Source of the DNA: Pseudomonadota bacterium
GTDB lineage: Bacteria > Pseudomonadota > Gammaproteobacteria > JAKAQQ01
Direction: 5' to 3'
DNA: 64,000 nucleotides
NCBI GenBank assembly: GCA_021810635.1
Contig: JAJZIH010000006.1
Coordinates: 1-64,000, forward strand
Each line of letters opens with the position of its first letter. Position 1 is the stretch's first letter. The translations under genes and the position numbers were made by a program. This document shows positions 34,733-43,306 of this stretch, one piece after another. The notes beneath the pieces were generated by a model. It saw only the letters and a program-made list of their open reading frames with translations, was not told the DNA's origin and did not search any database.

Positions 34733-37471
34733 ATGAAAAACCAAATCTCGTCAACTATCCGGGCTGTAGCCTGGGTGGCGTTTCCGGCATTGGCCCTCGC
34801 CACTCCAGCTTTCGCCCAAACTGTCCTTCATTCCGATGTGATGAGGGTCTCCGCCGTGGTCCCCAAGGTGGTCGCGCGAGCGGTTTATCTGAGAAGCCAC
34901 AATCCGAGCGCCTTCATGACCGTCACGGTCGGACTCAAGCTGAACCACGAGCATGCCCTGGATACCTTTCTGAAGGCGCTTCAGGATCCAGCGAGTCCGT
35001 CCTATCGACACTTCCTGACACCCACGGAGTTCGTCCAGGAATACGGACCGACTCGAGCTCAGGTGCAAGTCGTGGAGCGCTACCTCCGGAGCGAGGGAGT
35101 CGAAGTCACGGGCGTGGCCCGGAACCGGCTCCTCATTCGTACGGAGGGGGCGGTGCAATCCTACGAGCAAGCTCTGGGCGTGGTGCTGAACGACTACATG
35201 TATCACGGGCGGGTGTTTTACGCGCCCTCCCAGGATCCGGTCGTCCCCGTGGCCATCGCAGCGGATGTCCAATCGTTCATCGGGCTTTCCGATGCCGCGA
35301 TCATGCGGCCGATGAATATCCGCGCACCGGTCGTAACTTCCCGACTGACGGCCTCCTCGACCCCTGCCGGCTACTCGCCCCAGCAGATTGCGACCGTTTA
35401 TGACTGGCCTTCGATCACGAACACCGCCAATGGCTCGGGTGTCACGATCGCCAACGCGACTGCGGAAAGCACGAACCTTTCGACGAGTGCCCTCGACACC
35501 TTCTGGAACCAGTATGGTCTTCCGAACCATACGGTCACCGTCATCTCCGTCGACGGGACGACACGGTCGACGGGGGGCACCATTGAAACCACGATCGACG
35601 AGGAGCGAAGTGGTGCCATGGCCCCCGGTGCAACCCTCCTGGTCTACGATGCCGACAGCGCGACCGATCAGGATTTTACCGACACTTACAACAAAATCGT
35701 GACCGATAACACCGCTCAGGTCATGACGACGAGTTGGGGGGAACCCGAAGCGGATGCTTCTTCCGCGACGCTCTCGACGGATGACGGTATCTTCAAACAA
35801 GCGGCCGCGCAGGGGATCTCGGTTTTCGCTGCCGCAGGTGACAACGGCTCCTCGGATGGAACGAGCAACCCCGATACGGCGGACTTTCCCTCCTCCGACC
35901 CGTATGTCCTGGCTGCGGGCGGTACCACCCTCACGCTCACGAGCAGCGGGACCCGCTCGAGCGAGATCGCCTGGAGCAGCGGAGGCGGTGCGGAAAGCAG
36001 CGTGTTCAGCGAACCGTCCTGGCAGGTCGGCAACGGCGTGCCCCAGAACGGCTTCCGCAACACCTCTGATCTTTCGATGGATGCCGATCCCAATACGGGG
36101 TACTCGGTCTACGAAGGTGGCAGTTGGAGTGTCTACGGAGGCACGAGTTTCGTGGCCCCGCAGCTCGCCGGCCTTTGGGCGGATGGAGTGTCCGATGATA
36201 GTGGCACCAGCTTGGGACAGGCGAATCAGGCTGAATACGGGGTCGCCAACTCGAGCAACTACGCCAACGACTTCTATGATGTCACTTCCGGCAGTAACGG
36301 TGCGTTCAGTGCCGGTATCGGATGGGATCATCCGACTGGCTGGGGAACGCCGGTGGCGAAGAACCTCATTGCGAACATCGTGACGCCCACGACCGGAGGG
36401 GGTGGCATTGCCGCACCGACGGCGAGTAATGGAACCGTCACAACGAGCGAGGGCACGGCGGTTTCCGGGACCCTTTCAGCCACAGGCCCAAGCGGGGCGA
36501 GCCTCACGTTTGCGATTGTGAGCCAGCCCGCGAACGGAACGGTGAGTCTGACCGATACCTCGACCGGCGCCTTCACCTATACGCCGAACACGGGCTTCAC
36601 AGGAACCGACTCGTTCACCTTCGATGCCAGTGACAGCGGCGGCACCTCCAACACGGCATCCGAATCCGTGACGGTCAATGCACCGGCTGTGGCGGCCCCG
36701 ACGGCCGCGAACGGCTCCGTGACCACCTCAGAGAATAAGGCGGTCTCGGGAACCCTTTCAGCCACAGGCCCAAGCGGGGCGAGCCTCACGTTTGCGATTG
36801 TGAGCCAGCCCGCGAACGGAACGGTGAGTCTGACCGATACCTCGACCGGCGCCTTCACCTATACGCCGAACACGGGCTTCACAGGAACCGACTCGTTCAC
36901 CTTCGATGCCAGTGACAGCGGCGGCACCTCCAACACGGCGACCGAATCCGTGACGGTGAACGCGGTTTCGACAGGGCCCTGCCTGTCGGGCTATGCCTCC
37001 TATACTGGTACTCTTTCCGGCAGTGGGGATTATGCCTACCAGCCCAATGACAACTACTATTACGCCAATGGCGGCAATGAAAAGGGACTCTTGTACGGTG
37101 CCTCGGGAACCAACTTCCAACTCTATCTCTACAAGTGGAATCCCTACTACGGCTGGATCAACGTGGCGGCCGGGACCGGATCGGGTGCGGATCAGACCGT
37201 GACCTATGACGGCAACTCCGGCTATTACGTTTGGCTCGTCTACTCCAATGTCGGCGCCGGCGCCTACACGTTCTGCCTCAACTATCCGGGACAGGCGAAT
37301 GTGGTCCCGGCATCGGTCCGCATGTCTCAGGGCCTGCCGCAAAACCTGCAAGGCACTACTCGGGGAACTCTTCCCACGAATGGTGGTTCGGGCGCGATGG
37401 GACTCATAGCACTCATCCTTCTAGGTGCATTCCTACTGGGACGCAGGATGCGTATCACAACCCAGTCCTGA
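34733..37471 (+). CDS. Sedolisin (S53) acid protease with tandem beta repeats and membrane tail
   Basis: A 912-residue secreted endopeptidase active at low pH. Order: signal peptide (ending ATPAFAQ), pro-kumamolisin domain (about 30-200; HFLTPTEFVQEYGPTRAQV), and S53 catalytic domain (about 210-560). The catalytic residues are Glu285 and Asp289 (ETTIDEERSGAMAPGA), oxyanion Asp370 (FAAAGDNGSSDG) and nucleophile Ser472 (GGTSFVAPQLAG), and the Ca site is near GIGWDHPTGWGTP. Two Ig-like repeats of 94 residues (each TGPSGASLTFAIVSQPANGT) follow, then a Cys-containing domain. The tail is a Gly-rich linker, a helix (GLIALILLGAFLLG) and RRMR, like a GlyGly-CTERM sorting signal. It stands alone; a hairpin follows. 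Confidence 0.93.
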   Translation: MKNQISSTIRAVAWVAFPALALATPAFAQTVLHSDVMRVSAVVPKVVARAVYLRSHNPSAFMTVTVGLKLNHEHALDTFLKALQDPASPSYRHFLTPTEFVQEYGPTRAQVQVVERYLRSEGVEVTGVARNRLLIRTEGAVQSYEQALGVVLNDYMYHGRVFYAPSQDPVVPVAIAADVQSFIGLSDAAIMRPMNIRAPVVTSRLTASSTPAGYSPQQIATVYDWPSITNTANGSGVTIANATAESTNLSTSALDTFWNQYGLPNHTVTVISVDGTTRSTGGTIETTIDEERSGAMAPGATLLVYDADSATDQDFTDTYNKIVTDNTAQVMTTSWGEPEADASSATLSTDDGIFKQAAAQGISVFAAAGDNGSSDGTSNPDTADFPSSDPYVLAAGGTTLTLTSSGTRSSEIAWSSGGGAESSVFSEPSWQVGNGVPQNGFRNTSDLSMDADPNTGYSVYEGGSWSVYGGTSFVAPQLAGLWADGVSDDSGTSLGQANQAEYGVANSSNYANDFYDVTSGSNGAFSAGIGWDHPTGWGTPVAKNLIANIVTPTTGGGGIAAPTASNGTVTTSEGTAVSGTLSATGPSGASLTFAIVSQPANGTVSLTDTSTGAFTYTPNTGFTGTDSFTFDASDSGGTSNTASESVTVNAPAVAAPTAANGSVTTSENKAVSGTLSATGPSGASLTFAIVSQPANGTVSLTDTSTGAFTYTPNTGFTGTDSFTFDASDSGGTSNTATESVTVNAVSTGPCLSGYASYTGTLSGSGDYAYQPNDNYYYANGGNEKGLLYGASGTNFQLYLYKWNPYYGWINVAAGTGSGADQTVTYDGNSGYYVWLVYSNVGAGAYTFCLNYPGQANVVPASVRMSQGLPQNLQGTTRGTLPTNGGSGAMGLIALILLGAFLLGRRMRITTQS
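36471..36658 (+). repeat. Tandem repeat in the S53 protease, copy 1
   Basis: 188 bases that recur at 36753 with what appears to be complete identity, a period of 282 bp (94 codons). It encodes most of one Ig-like module. The flanking codons of the modules (SNGTVTTSEGTAV versus ANGSVTTSENKAV) have diverged. Confidence 0.9.
36753..36940 (+). repeat. Tandem repeat in the S53 protease, copy 2
   Basis: Second copy of the 188-base block at 36471. The identical core within otherwise diverged modules suggests recent gene conversion or unequal crossing-over. Confidence 0.9.
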
Positions 37472-37491
37472 ATAATCATTGATTGAACCTC

Positions 37492-37519
37492 ATCGGGCAG
37501 ATCAAACGATCTGCCCGAT
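37492..37519 (+). terminator. Strong hairpin after the S53 protease
   Basis: A perfect 12-bp stem (ATCGGGCAGATC / GATCTGCCCGAT) with an AAAC loop lies 20 bases after the stop. Only CCTTTG follows, so the T tract is weak. Confidence 0.65.
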
Positions 37520-37639
37520 GCCTTTGCAGCGAACGGGTTGGAATGAAGGTCTGTGCCGTCCAGGCCATGGCTCAATCTTGACCCGGTGTGCGGCAAGCTC
37601 CGCCGTTCGGGCGGGAAGGGATCGCGCCGGCGGCCTAGT

Positions 37640-38016
37640 CGCCCTTGGGTTTAGTGTGGGGGTCTGCTGCTGTTCAATGTACTGGCGCACGATGGAGATC
37701 GGAGCGCCGCCGCAGGATGCGGCAAAGTAGGACGGCGACCACAGTACGCCACGCCAGTAGCGTTTCTGGATGTCTGGGCGATCTTTGCGCAACAGGCGCC
37801 TGGACACACTTTTGAGGCTGTTTACGAGATTCGAGACACCGATCTTGGGGGGTACTCGACCAGTAGATGCACATGATCGTCCTCGCCGACCATCTCGATC
37901 AGGTGCGTCTTGAAGTCGGCGCAAGTCTTGTCGAAGATGGTGCGCAGCCAGTCGATGGCGTCGCCATCGAACATACTGCGGCGATACTTCGCCACAAAGA
38001 CCAAGTGGACGTGCAT
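37640..38016 (-). pseudogene. IS200/IS605 TnpA transposase, frameshifted
   Basis: The first frame reads MHVHLVFVAKYRRSMFDGDA and later GEDDHVHLLVEYPP, containing the HUH metal motif (HVHLL). After a frameshift near 37845 the second frame reads LVNSLKSVSRRLLRKDRPDI, WRGVLWSPSYFAASCGG and VRQYIEQQQTP, with the catalytic Tyr in RQYIEQQ. The first dozen residues of the family are also missing. All domains are present but split, so it is a recent pseudogene. It is divergent from a broken tnpB, as in IS605. Confidence 0.85.
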
Positions 38017-38027
38017 CTTGAAAACGC

Positions 38028-38280
38028 TTGGAGCGCGCCTACGCCAATTTCTTTGCCCTGCCTGCCGACTTCCCGCGTTTCAAGAAAAAAGACAGCACGA
38101 CAGCTTCCGCTATCCCGACCCGAAGCTGATCAAGCTCGACCAAGGCAATAGCCGTCTGTTCCTGCCCAAGCTCGCTGGCTGCGCTACCGCAACAGTCAAG
38201 ACGTGCTCGGCGCGGCGCAGAACGTCACCGTGAGTGCAACCTGTGGCAAGTGGTTCGTGTCGATCCAGACCTTGCTCGAC
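38028..38280 (+). pseudogene. IS605 TnpB (OrfB) internal fragment, frameshifted
   Basis: Pieces in two or three frames read RAYANFFALPADFPRFKKK, then HDSFRYPDPKLIKLDQGNSR, then LFLPKL, and then DVLGAAQNVTVSATCGKWFV. These are the N-terminal and wedge-region motifs of TnpB, the RNA-guided nuclease of IS605 elements. The RuvC catalytic part is absent. Downstream (38281-38500) there is no readable continuation. It begins within a few bases of the TnpA start, where a deletion probably removed the element's middle. Confidence 0.75.
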
Positions 38281-38517
38281 GACCGAACGAACATCGTACG
38301 AAACACCTGCCGCACACCTCATGCCGTGGATGACGATCCCCACCTTCGAGATCGTGACCTCCGCCAACGCGCAGCAGCGCCGCGCTCTCGACCGCATCGC
38401 ACAAATTCCCCCATAGACAGAACGCACACCCAGCAAACCGCCTCAACGCATTGAGATAAAAGGGAAATGCGCTCAGCAATCAGGGGAACTTCGGGCTCGC
38501 TATTGATACCGAAGACT

Positions 38518-38593
38518 TGGTGGCCAGGGGCGGAATCGAACCGCCGACACGTGGATTTTCAGTCCACTGCTCTACCGACTGAGCTACCTGGCC
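38518..38593 (-). tRNA. tRNA-Phe (GAA)
   Basis: A 76-nt cloverleaf: acceptor GGCCAGG/CCTGGCC, D-arm GCTCAGTCGGTAGAGC, anticodon loop CTGAAAA with anticodon GAA, T-arm GGCGGTTCGATTCCGCC and encoded CCA. The IS605 debris lies about 240 bases away from its 3' end. Confidence 0.97.
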
Positions 38594-38652
38594 ATGCATA
38601 AGCCGCGTATTTTACGCTGTTTCGATTCCCGTTCGTCAAATGCGGAAGGTGT

Positions 38653-39531
38653 TCACGGGCGGCGTCCCTGATGAGTTGCTTTCCGAGGCCCCGGGGCGGG
38701 AGAGGGGCTCTGGACCCAGTGCCTCAGATGTTCAAATCCGGTAGACGAAGGTACCTCGGCAAAAAAACTGATGGCGATATGCCGCCCCTCGGAACGGACC
38801 TGATGAAACCAGCCGGCGGGGAGGAAAAGCATCTCGTTCTTTTGAATCTCAAGATCAATCCGGTGGGGGAGGGCCTCCCGGTAAGCCGGAAAACGGTTGA
38901 AATCGGGATTTTCGATATCGACCGCGCAGAGATGGGGCTGCCTTTCCCCGGGTTCATACTCGATGAGCCCCGTTTCGGCAATGCGCCGGATCACTCCCCG
39001 GGGGTAAAGCTGGGCCGCCTCGCCAGGTGGGAAAAGCGTGAAATGCTTCCGGCCCTCAACCACAACATAGAGATTGTCGTTGAAGTCATGGTGCAGGACC
39101 GTCACGATAGGTGTGGGACTGTTGCCCATCCAGAGGACGATGCAGCGCATCATGAAGTCCTTGAAATAGTCGGGGATTGAAAAATCTCCGATCAGCTGCA
39201 GAAGAGGCGGCTCGATCAGGCGGTCGGTCTGCAGGTTGAGGTAGTATCCCGGGTGGCCGGTCGGGGAGGCCATGACCTCGCGGATGAAATGCCGGAACGG
39301 CATGGCCACATAGGAAGCCGACTCGGCGGTGAACAGGCCCGGCCGTGGCTGCTGCAGGACCCGGACTTCATGGGCGCCCGCCCGGTAGTTCAGATAGTCG
39401 TTGGTCCACCGGTGGGTCTGCCATCCAAGAACTCCGAGATCCGGAACTTGGATGATGAGCGGCAGGCGGTCCACGTAGTGCTGGAGGAACACTCCGGGCT
39501 CGACGGGATGGCGGCGCCGGGAGATGTTCAC
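38653..39531 (-). CDS. Cupin-like (JmjC/cupin_8) oxygenase
   Basis: The 292-residue protein has the Fe(II)/2-oxoglutarate motif His-x-Asp in VTVLHHDFNDNLYVVVEG and the distal His in LPAGWFHQVRSEG. KHFTLFPPGEAAQLYPRG is the cofactor-binding strand of cupin_8/FIH-like hydroxylases. Such enzymes hydroxylate protein side chains or small molecules; the target is unknown. It lies 27 bases after the yggX stop in the same direction, so it could be the last gene of the asmA-mutY-yggX group. Confidence 0.85.
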   Translation of the reverse strand: MNISRRRHPVEPGVFLQHYVDRLPLIIQVPDLGVLGWQTHRWTNDYLNYRAGAHEVRVLQQPRPGLFTAESASYVAMPFRHFIREVMASPTGHPGYYLNLQTDRLIEPPLLQLIGDFSIPDYFKDFMMRCIVLWMGNSPTPIVTVLHHDFNDNLYVVVEGRKHFTLFPPGEAAQLYPRGVIRRIAETGLIEYEPGERQPHLCAVDIENPDFNRFPAYREALPHRIDLEIQKNEMLFLPAGWFHQVRSEGRHIAISFFAEVPSSTGFEHLRHWVQSPSPAPGPRKATHQGRRP

Positions 39532-39558
39532 GGGCAGGCGGATCGTCCCAGGGACACG

Positions 39559-39852
39559 TCAGGTGCCTTCCTGCGGATCCGGTTGGGGGCTGGGCGGCTC
39601 GTAGCCGGGTGGCGGTTCTGATCCGGATCCGAACAGGAATTTGACCATTTCGGCCCGCAGGAACGCGCGGGCCTTGGGGTCGGCCGCGGACAGGCGGTAT
39701 TCGTTCATCAGCATCGTCTGCTGGCGGATCCAGGCCTGCCATCCCACCCGGGAGACCTCGTTGTAAATGCGTTCTCCGAGCGCACCCGGAAAGGGCGGCG
39801 CATCGAGGCCCGGGGCCTCCTTTCTGAGCACGGCACACTGAACCTGGCGCAT
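39559..39852 (-). CDS. yggX: YggX Fe(II)-trafficking protein
   Basis: The 97-residue protein begins [20 protein letters not shown] and has [20 protein letters not shown] and [20 protein letters not shown], the full YggX pattern. It protects iron-sulfur clusters from oxidation and supports MutY activity in enterics. The start is fixed by the MRQVQC motif; upstream frame extension is non-coding. It follows mutY by 32 bases, the conserved gammaproteobacterial order. Confidence 0.95.
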   Translation of the reverse strand: MRQVQCAVLRKEAPGLDAPPFPGALGERIYNEVSRVGWQAWIRQQTMLMNEYRLSAADPKARAFLRAEMVKFLFGSGSEPPPGYEPPSPQPDPQEGT

Positions 39853-39884
39853 GAGTCCTCCGGGTGGATCCTCACGCGATATTA

Positions 39885-41006
39885 TCATCCTTGACCGGGA
39901 GGCAAACCGGTCAGGCCCCGCGTCGCAAGAAAGCGCTGGATTGGACGGGGCAAAGGCTCGCCCCGAAGCTGCCGCCCGGTCACCCAATGAGTCGGTTGGA
40001 CGAGCAACTGTTCGGCGTCATCCTTCGCATCCATCTCGTAAACCTCGATGGAAAGTTCAAGGTGGGTCAATGGGTGTCGCCAGGGCGGGTGGCGCACCAC
40101 GCGTCCGCCGGCAGGGGCCGCAAGCCGGCGGTACCAATGGCATGGACTCTCGTCCGGTGGGATTTCCGGAAGGCAGCTGAGATCACCCCAGATCCCATCC
40201 GGAGGTCTCCGCTCGAGCAGAAGCCGTCCGCTGCGGCGAAGGAGGAGAAGTCGCATCCGTCGTGATCCGGAACGCGTCCGTGCCGTGCCGGGTCCGGCTC
40301 TCCGGACGTCGGGGGTAGAGCGGTACCGGCAGTCTTTGGTCAATGGACAGCGGTTACAGGCCGGATTCCGGGGGTGGCACAGGAGCGCACCCAAATCCAT
40401 GACTCCCTGGGTGTAAACCGCGGCGTTTCGCGTGGGCAGGAGCTCGCGGGCCAGTGCCCACAGGCGGGCGGTCTCGCGTGCATTCCGTTCCGGATCCCGG
40501 CCGAGATGGAGGCGGGCCAGGAGGCGCCGGACGTTGCCGTCGAGGATGGGGTGGGGCTCGTTGCAACTCAAAGACAGGATCGCACCCGCCGTCGATGGGC
40601 CGATGCCCGGCAGTTTGACCAAAGTCGCATAGTCGGTGGGAAAGCCTTTGCCCGACTGCACGATCCGGCGCGCTGTCTCGTGCAGGTTGCGGGCGCGAGC
40701 GTAATAGCCCAGACCGGCAAAATGGCGGAGCACGGTTTTCCGCCGGGCCCGCGCGAGGTGGCTTACGGTCGGAAAACGGTTCAGGAAGCTTTCGTAATAG
40801 GTCTTGACGATTTCCACCTGGGTTTGTTGAAGCATGATTTCCGAGATCCAGATACGATAGGGATCGCGGGTTTTCTGCCAGGGAAGATTGTGACGCCCGT
40901 AGCGTTTCTGCCAAGTGATGATCCGACTGGCAAGATCGCGTGCCAGCCGCACGGGTACGGGCTGTCCGTCGGTTGCGACAGCCCGTTCGGGATTCGTCCG
41001 TCTCAT
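39885..41006 (-). CDS. mutY: A/G-specific adenine glycosylase
   Basis: The 373-residue enzyme removes adenine opposite 8-oxoguanine. HhH motif [14 protein letters not shown] with the catalytic Asp in [12 protein letters not shown], the 4Fe-4S ligands in [17 protein letters not shown] (C-x7-C-x2-C-x5-C as read) and a NUDIX-like C-terminal domain ([20 protein letters not shown]) that recognises oxoG are all visible. The ATG at 41006 overlaps the asmA stop as ATGA; the preceding 121 codons of open frame are asmA read out of frame. Confidence 0.95.
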   Translation of the reverse strand: MRRTNPERAVATDGQPVPVRLARDLASRIITWQKRYGRHNLPWQKTRDPYRIWISEIMLQQTQVEIVKTYYESFLNRFPTVSHLARARRKTVLRHFAGLGYYARARNLHETARRIVQSGKGFPTDYATLVKLPGIGPSTAGAILSLSCNEPHPILDGNVRRLLARLHLGRDPERNARETARLWALARELLPTRNAAVYTQGVMDLGALLCHPRNPACNRCPLTKDCRYRSTPDVRRAGPGTARTRSGSRRMRLLLLRRSGRLLLERRPPDGIWGDLSCLPEIPPDESPCHWYRRLAAPAGGRVVRHPPWRHPLTHLELSIEVYEMDAKDDAEQLLVQPTHWVTGRQLRGEPLPRPIQRFLATRGLTGLPPGQG

Positions 41007-43090
41007 CCGTGGTGAATCAGGTGGCCGAGGAGACGGCCCAGGAGGGACTGGGCTTTGGCGCGGGCTTCGGCCTTGAGGAGGGTCGCGATGCTCAGGCTGA
41101 TGCGGGGCGTCGAAGGAGGACCGCTCACCGTGACCGGGATTGGGATGCCCGCCAGCGCGGTCGGCCATTCGCGGCGGCCGGTCGGGTTGGGACGGGGTGC
41201 CAAAAGGAGTCTCAGCGAGAGGTTGGGATCCAGCCAGTTGAACTGTCCCCGGCCGGTCACCATGAGTCCCGGCGTCTCGAGGGCGAGGGACATCACCTGG
41301 AGGAGGGGGCCGGCGAGACGAAAGCTCAGGTTCATCCGGCCGAGCGGGGTCACGCCGCCCTGGGGCCAAGTTGCGGGGATATGCCCACCGAGCGCCTTGC
41401 GGACGGCCCGTACGATTCGGTCGAGATCAAGCCCTTCCCAGCGTGCCGCCTGCATGGAGAGCTGGCCGCTGCCGGTCAGCGTCCGGGCGATGGCGGTACG
41501 GCTTTGCCCGGCGAAACGGGTCGTCAGGCGGGCATCGAACCGCCCCGCGAGCGGGGACAGGGTGTGGCTGCCCAGCCGGCGGACCAGCTGGCGGGCGGAG
41601 ATCCCGTGGACATTCAGGTTGAAAGCGATGCGGGGGCTGTTGTCCGGCCCGGCTGACAGTGATCCCGCGCCCACCAAACCCCCGCCCAACATCTGCGCGC
41701 TCAGAGGCTGGGCAGTGAGGATCCCCCGTGACATCCGGAAGTCGACCTGAAGGTTGGTGATTGCCAATCCATCCGCCTCGAGTGTGCCGATCCGGAGGTG
41801 CCCCCCCCCGGCATATTGGCGAAGCCAGTTCCAGTTTTGTGCGGCAGGGTGGGATCGGGACCCCATCGCGGCGCCCGGGCCCCGGGCGGCGGGTTGGACA
41901 TGGCCGGAGCCTGCCTTGCTGGCTGGGAAAGCACCCAGGGTCAATGAATTGCCGGCCAGGAGGAAGGAGAAGTGGCGTCTGTTGCCAATCGTTCCGACCC
42001 GAATGAATCCCGTGAATTTTTCCGAGCCCAGGGCCATGGCCAGTTGCGACAGGGAAAGTCGGGTTCCCGTCAGACGCCAATGCGTCGCGAGGGTCAGCGG
42101 CGGGCGGCTCCGCCCGGTGCGGATGAGATGGTCGAGTGCCCCCCCGAACCACGGCCGGATCCGGTCGAGGGTGAGTCGCGCACTGCCGCCGAATGCCCGG
42201 AGGGGGGTGGGCCACAGCCTGCCTCTGGCAGATAAAAATCCATGAAATCCATTTCCTTGTAAGTTTATCTTCTTAAGAAGGATGAAATCTTTGGATAGGC
42301 TGATCTCGAGGCTTGGGGCAAGGCCCCGGATGGTCAAGCTGCGGGGCTTGCTGAGTGCCAGGGTGAAGACGGTCCGTTTCAGGCTGAGCCCGTCCGTTGG
42401 CTGGTAAAGGACCCGGGTTTTGAGGTTCAGTGTTGCGGCGAGGGGTTGAGGTCGGTGGCTGGTGAAGCGGGCCTTGACCCGCAGAGGGAAACGGCGGCCG
42501 GCGTGGATGGGCCCTGCCACGACCTCGAGGAGGTGGAGTTGCTCGACCGTGCCCGTTTGCCGGTTGACCTCGCTGATGCCGACCTGCCGAAAGCGGATAC
42601 GCCCCAGAGCCTCGAAGGGGAGGGGTGGGACTTGGGCCGGGCTCCTGGTGTTGGACGGCGCCGGTTGCGAGGGGCCGATCATCCGGGTCAGTGTCGCGTA
42701 GTTGGTGGCTCCCTTCCGGTCCGTGATGAGCGCGAGGGCGACATGACTGAGTGTCAAGGTCCTCACCCGAATGTGACCGGTGAGGAGGGCGGTCAAGCCG
42801 ACGCCGATCGCCGCCCGGCCGACGGTGAGCAGCGGTGGCCCCTTGAAACCTGAGGGATTCCCGAGCGTGGCCTGATTCAGAGTCAGACCGAGAACAGGGA
42901 AAACCGAAAGCCGGACCGGCCCTGCGATCCTGAGTCTGAGCCCGGTTTCCCGGCGGACAAGTCCGGACAGCTCACGCCGGATGAATCCGGTTGGCACCAA
43001 CCAGGGTCCGATGAAAAGCACAAGCGCCAGGACGAGGAAGATTCCGCCTGTGATCCAAATCCTGCGGCGGGGCCGACGGGGGAGCGTCAT
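41003..43090 (-). CDS. asmA: AsmA family outer-envelope protein
   Basis: The 695-residue protein has one N-terminal membrane helix (WITGGIFLVLALVLFIGPWL), the AsmA start (FIRRELSGLVRRETGLRLRI, LGLTLNQATLGNPSGF) and the C-terminal AsmA_2 repeat (DARLTTRFAGQSRTAIARTL, GSGQLSMQAARWEGLDLDRI). These proteins bridge inner and outer membranes and are implicated in phospholipid transport. The start is ATG 43090; the twenty codons before it overlap the tRNA-Gly region. Gene order asmA-mutY-yggX is conserved in gammaproteobacteria. Confidence 0.9.
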   Translation of the reverse strand: MTLPRRPRRRIWITGGIFLVLALVLFIGPWLVPTGFIRRELSGLVRRETGLRLRIAGPVRLSVFPVLGLTLNQATLGNPSGFKGPPLLTVGRAAIGVGLTALLTGHIRVRTLTLSHVALALITDRKGATNYATLTRMIGPSQPAPSNTRSPAQVPPLPFEALGRIRFRQVGISEVNRQTGTVEQLHLLEVVAGPIHAGRRFPLRVKARFTSHRPQPLAATLNLKTRVLYQPTDGLSLKRTVFTLALSKPRSLTIRGLAPSLEISLSKDFILLKKINLQGNGFHGFLSARGRLWPTPLRAFGGSARLTLDRIRPWFGGALDHLIRTGRSRPPLTLATHWRLTGTRLSLSQLAMALGSEKFTGFIRVGTIGNRRHFSFLLAGNSLTLGAFPASKAGSGHVQPAARGPGAAMGSRSHPAAQNWNWLRQYAGGGHLRIGTLEADGLAITNLQVDFRMSRGILTAQPLSAQMLGGGLVGAGSLSAGPDNSPRIAFNLNVHGISARQLVRRLGSHTLSPLAGRFDARLTTRFAGQSRTAIARTLTGSGQLSMQAARWEGLDLDRIVRAVRKALGGHIPATWPQGGVTPLGRMNLSFRLAGPLLQVMSLALETPGLMVTGRGQFNWLDPNLSLRLLLAPRPNPTGRREWPTALAGIPIPVTVSGPPSTPRISLSIATLLKAEARAKAQSLLGRLLGHLIHHG

Positions 43091-43122
43091 GGCCTGAGCC
43101 TCACCGGCACGGCCAAGGCGGC

Positions 43123-43196
43123 TGGAGCGGGTGATGGGAATCGAACCCACGTCACCAGGTTGGGAACCTGGAACTCTACCATTGAGCTACACCCGC
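43123..43196 (-). tRNA. tRNA-Gly (CCC)
   Basis: A 74-nt cloverleaf: acceptor GCGGGTG/CACCCGC, anticodon stem CCAGG/CCTGG with loop TTCCCAA (anticodon CCC), T-arm with GGTTCGATTCC and encoded CCA. It lies 33 bases upstream of asmA on the same strand. Confidence 0.96.
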
Positions 43197-43306
43197 GGGT
43201 GCAAGCCAGATTACAGCATAAGGGGCGAAGAGCCGTCTGGCAAGCGGGGGCGCGGTCGGTGTCTTTTTGGACGCGGCCAGTCAAACTCATTTATAGTGTG
43301 CTCAGG

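Noticed and set aside
34751-36331. 526-codon frame on the minus strand
   Set aside because: Antisense shadow of the S53 protease, whose motifs and catalytic residues are unambiguous on the plus strand.
36471-36940. Repeated blocks that could suggest a CRISPR or phase-variable array
   Set aside because: Only two copies of a long in-frame module; no short repeats with unique spacers and no cas genes anywhere.
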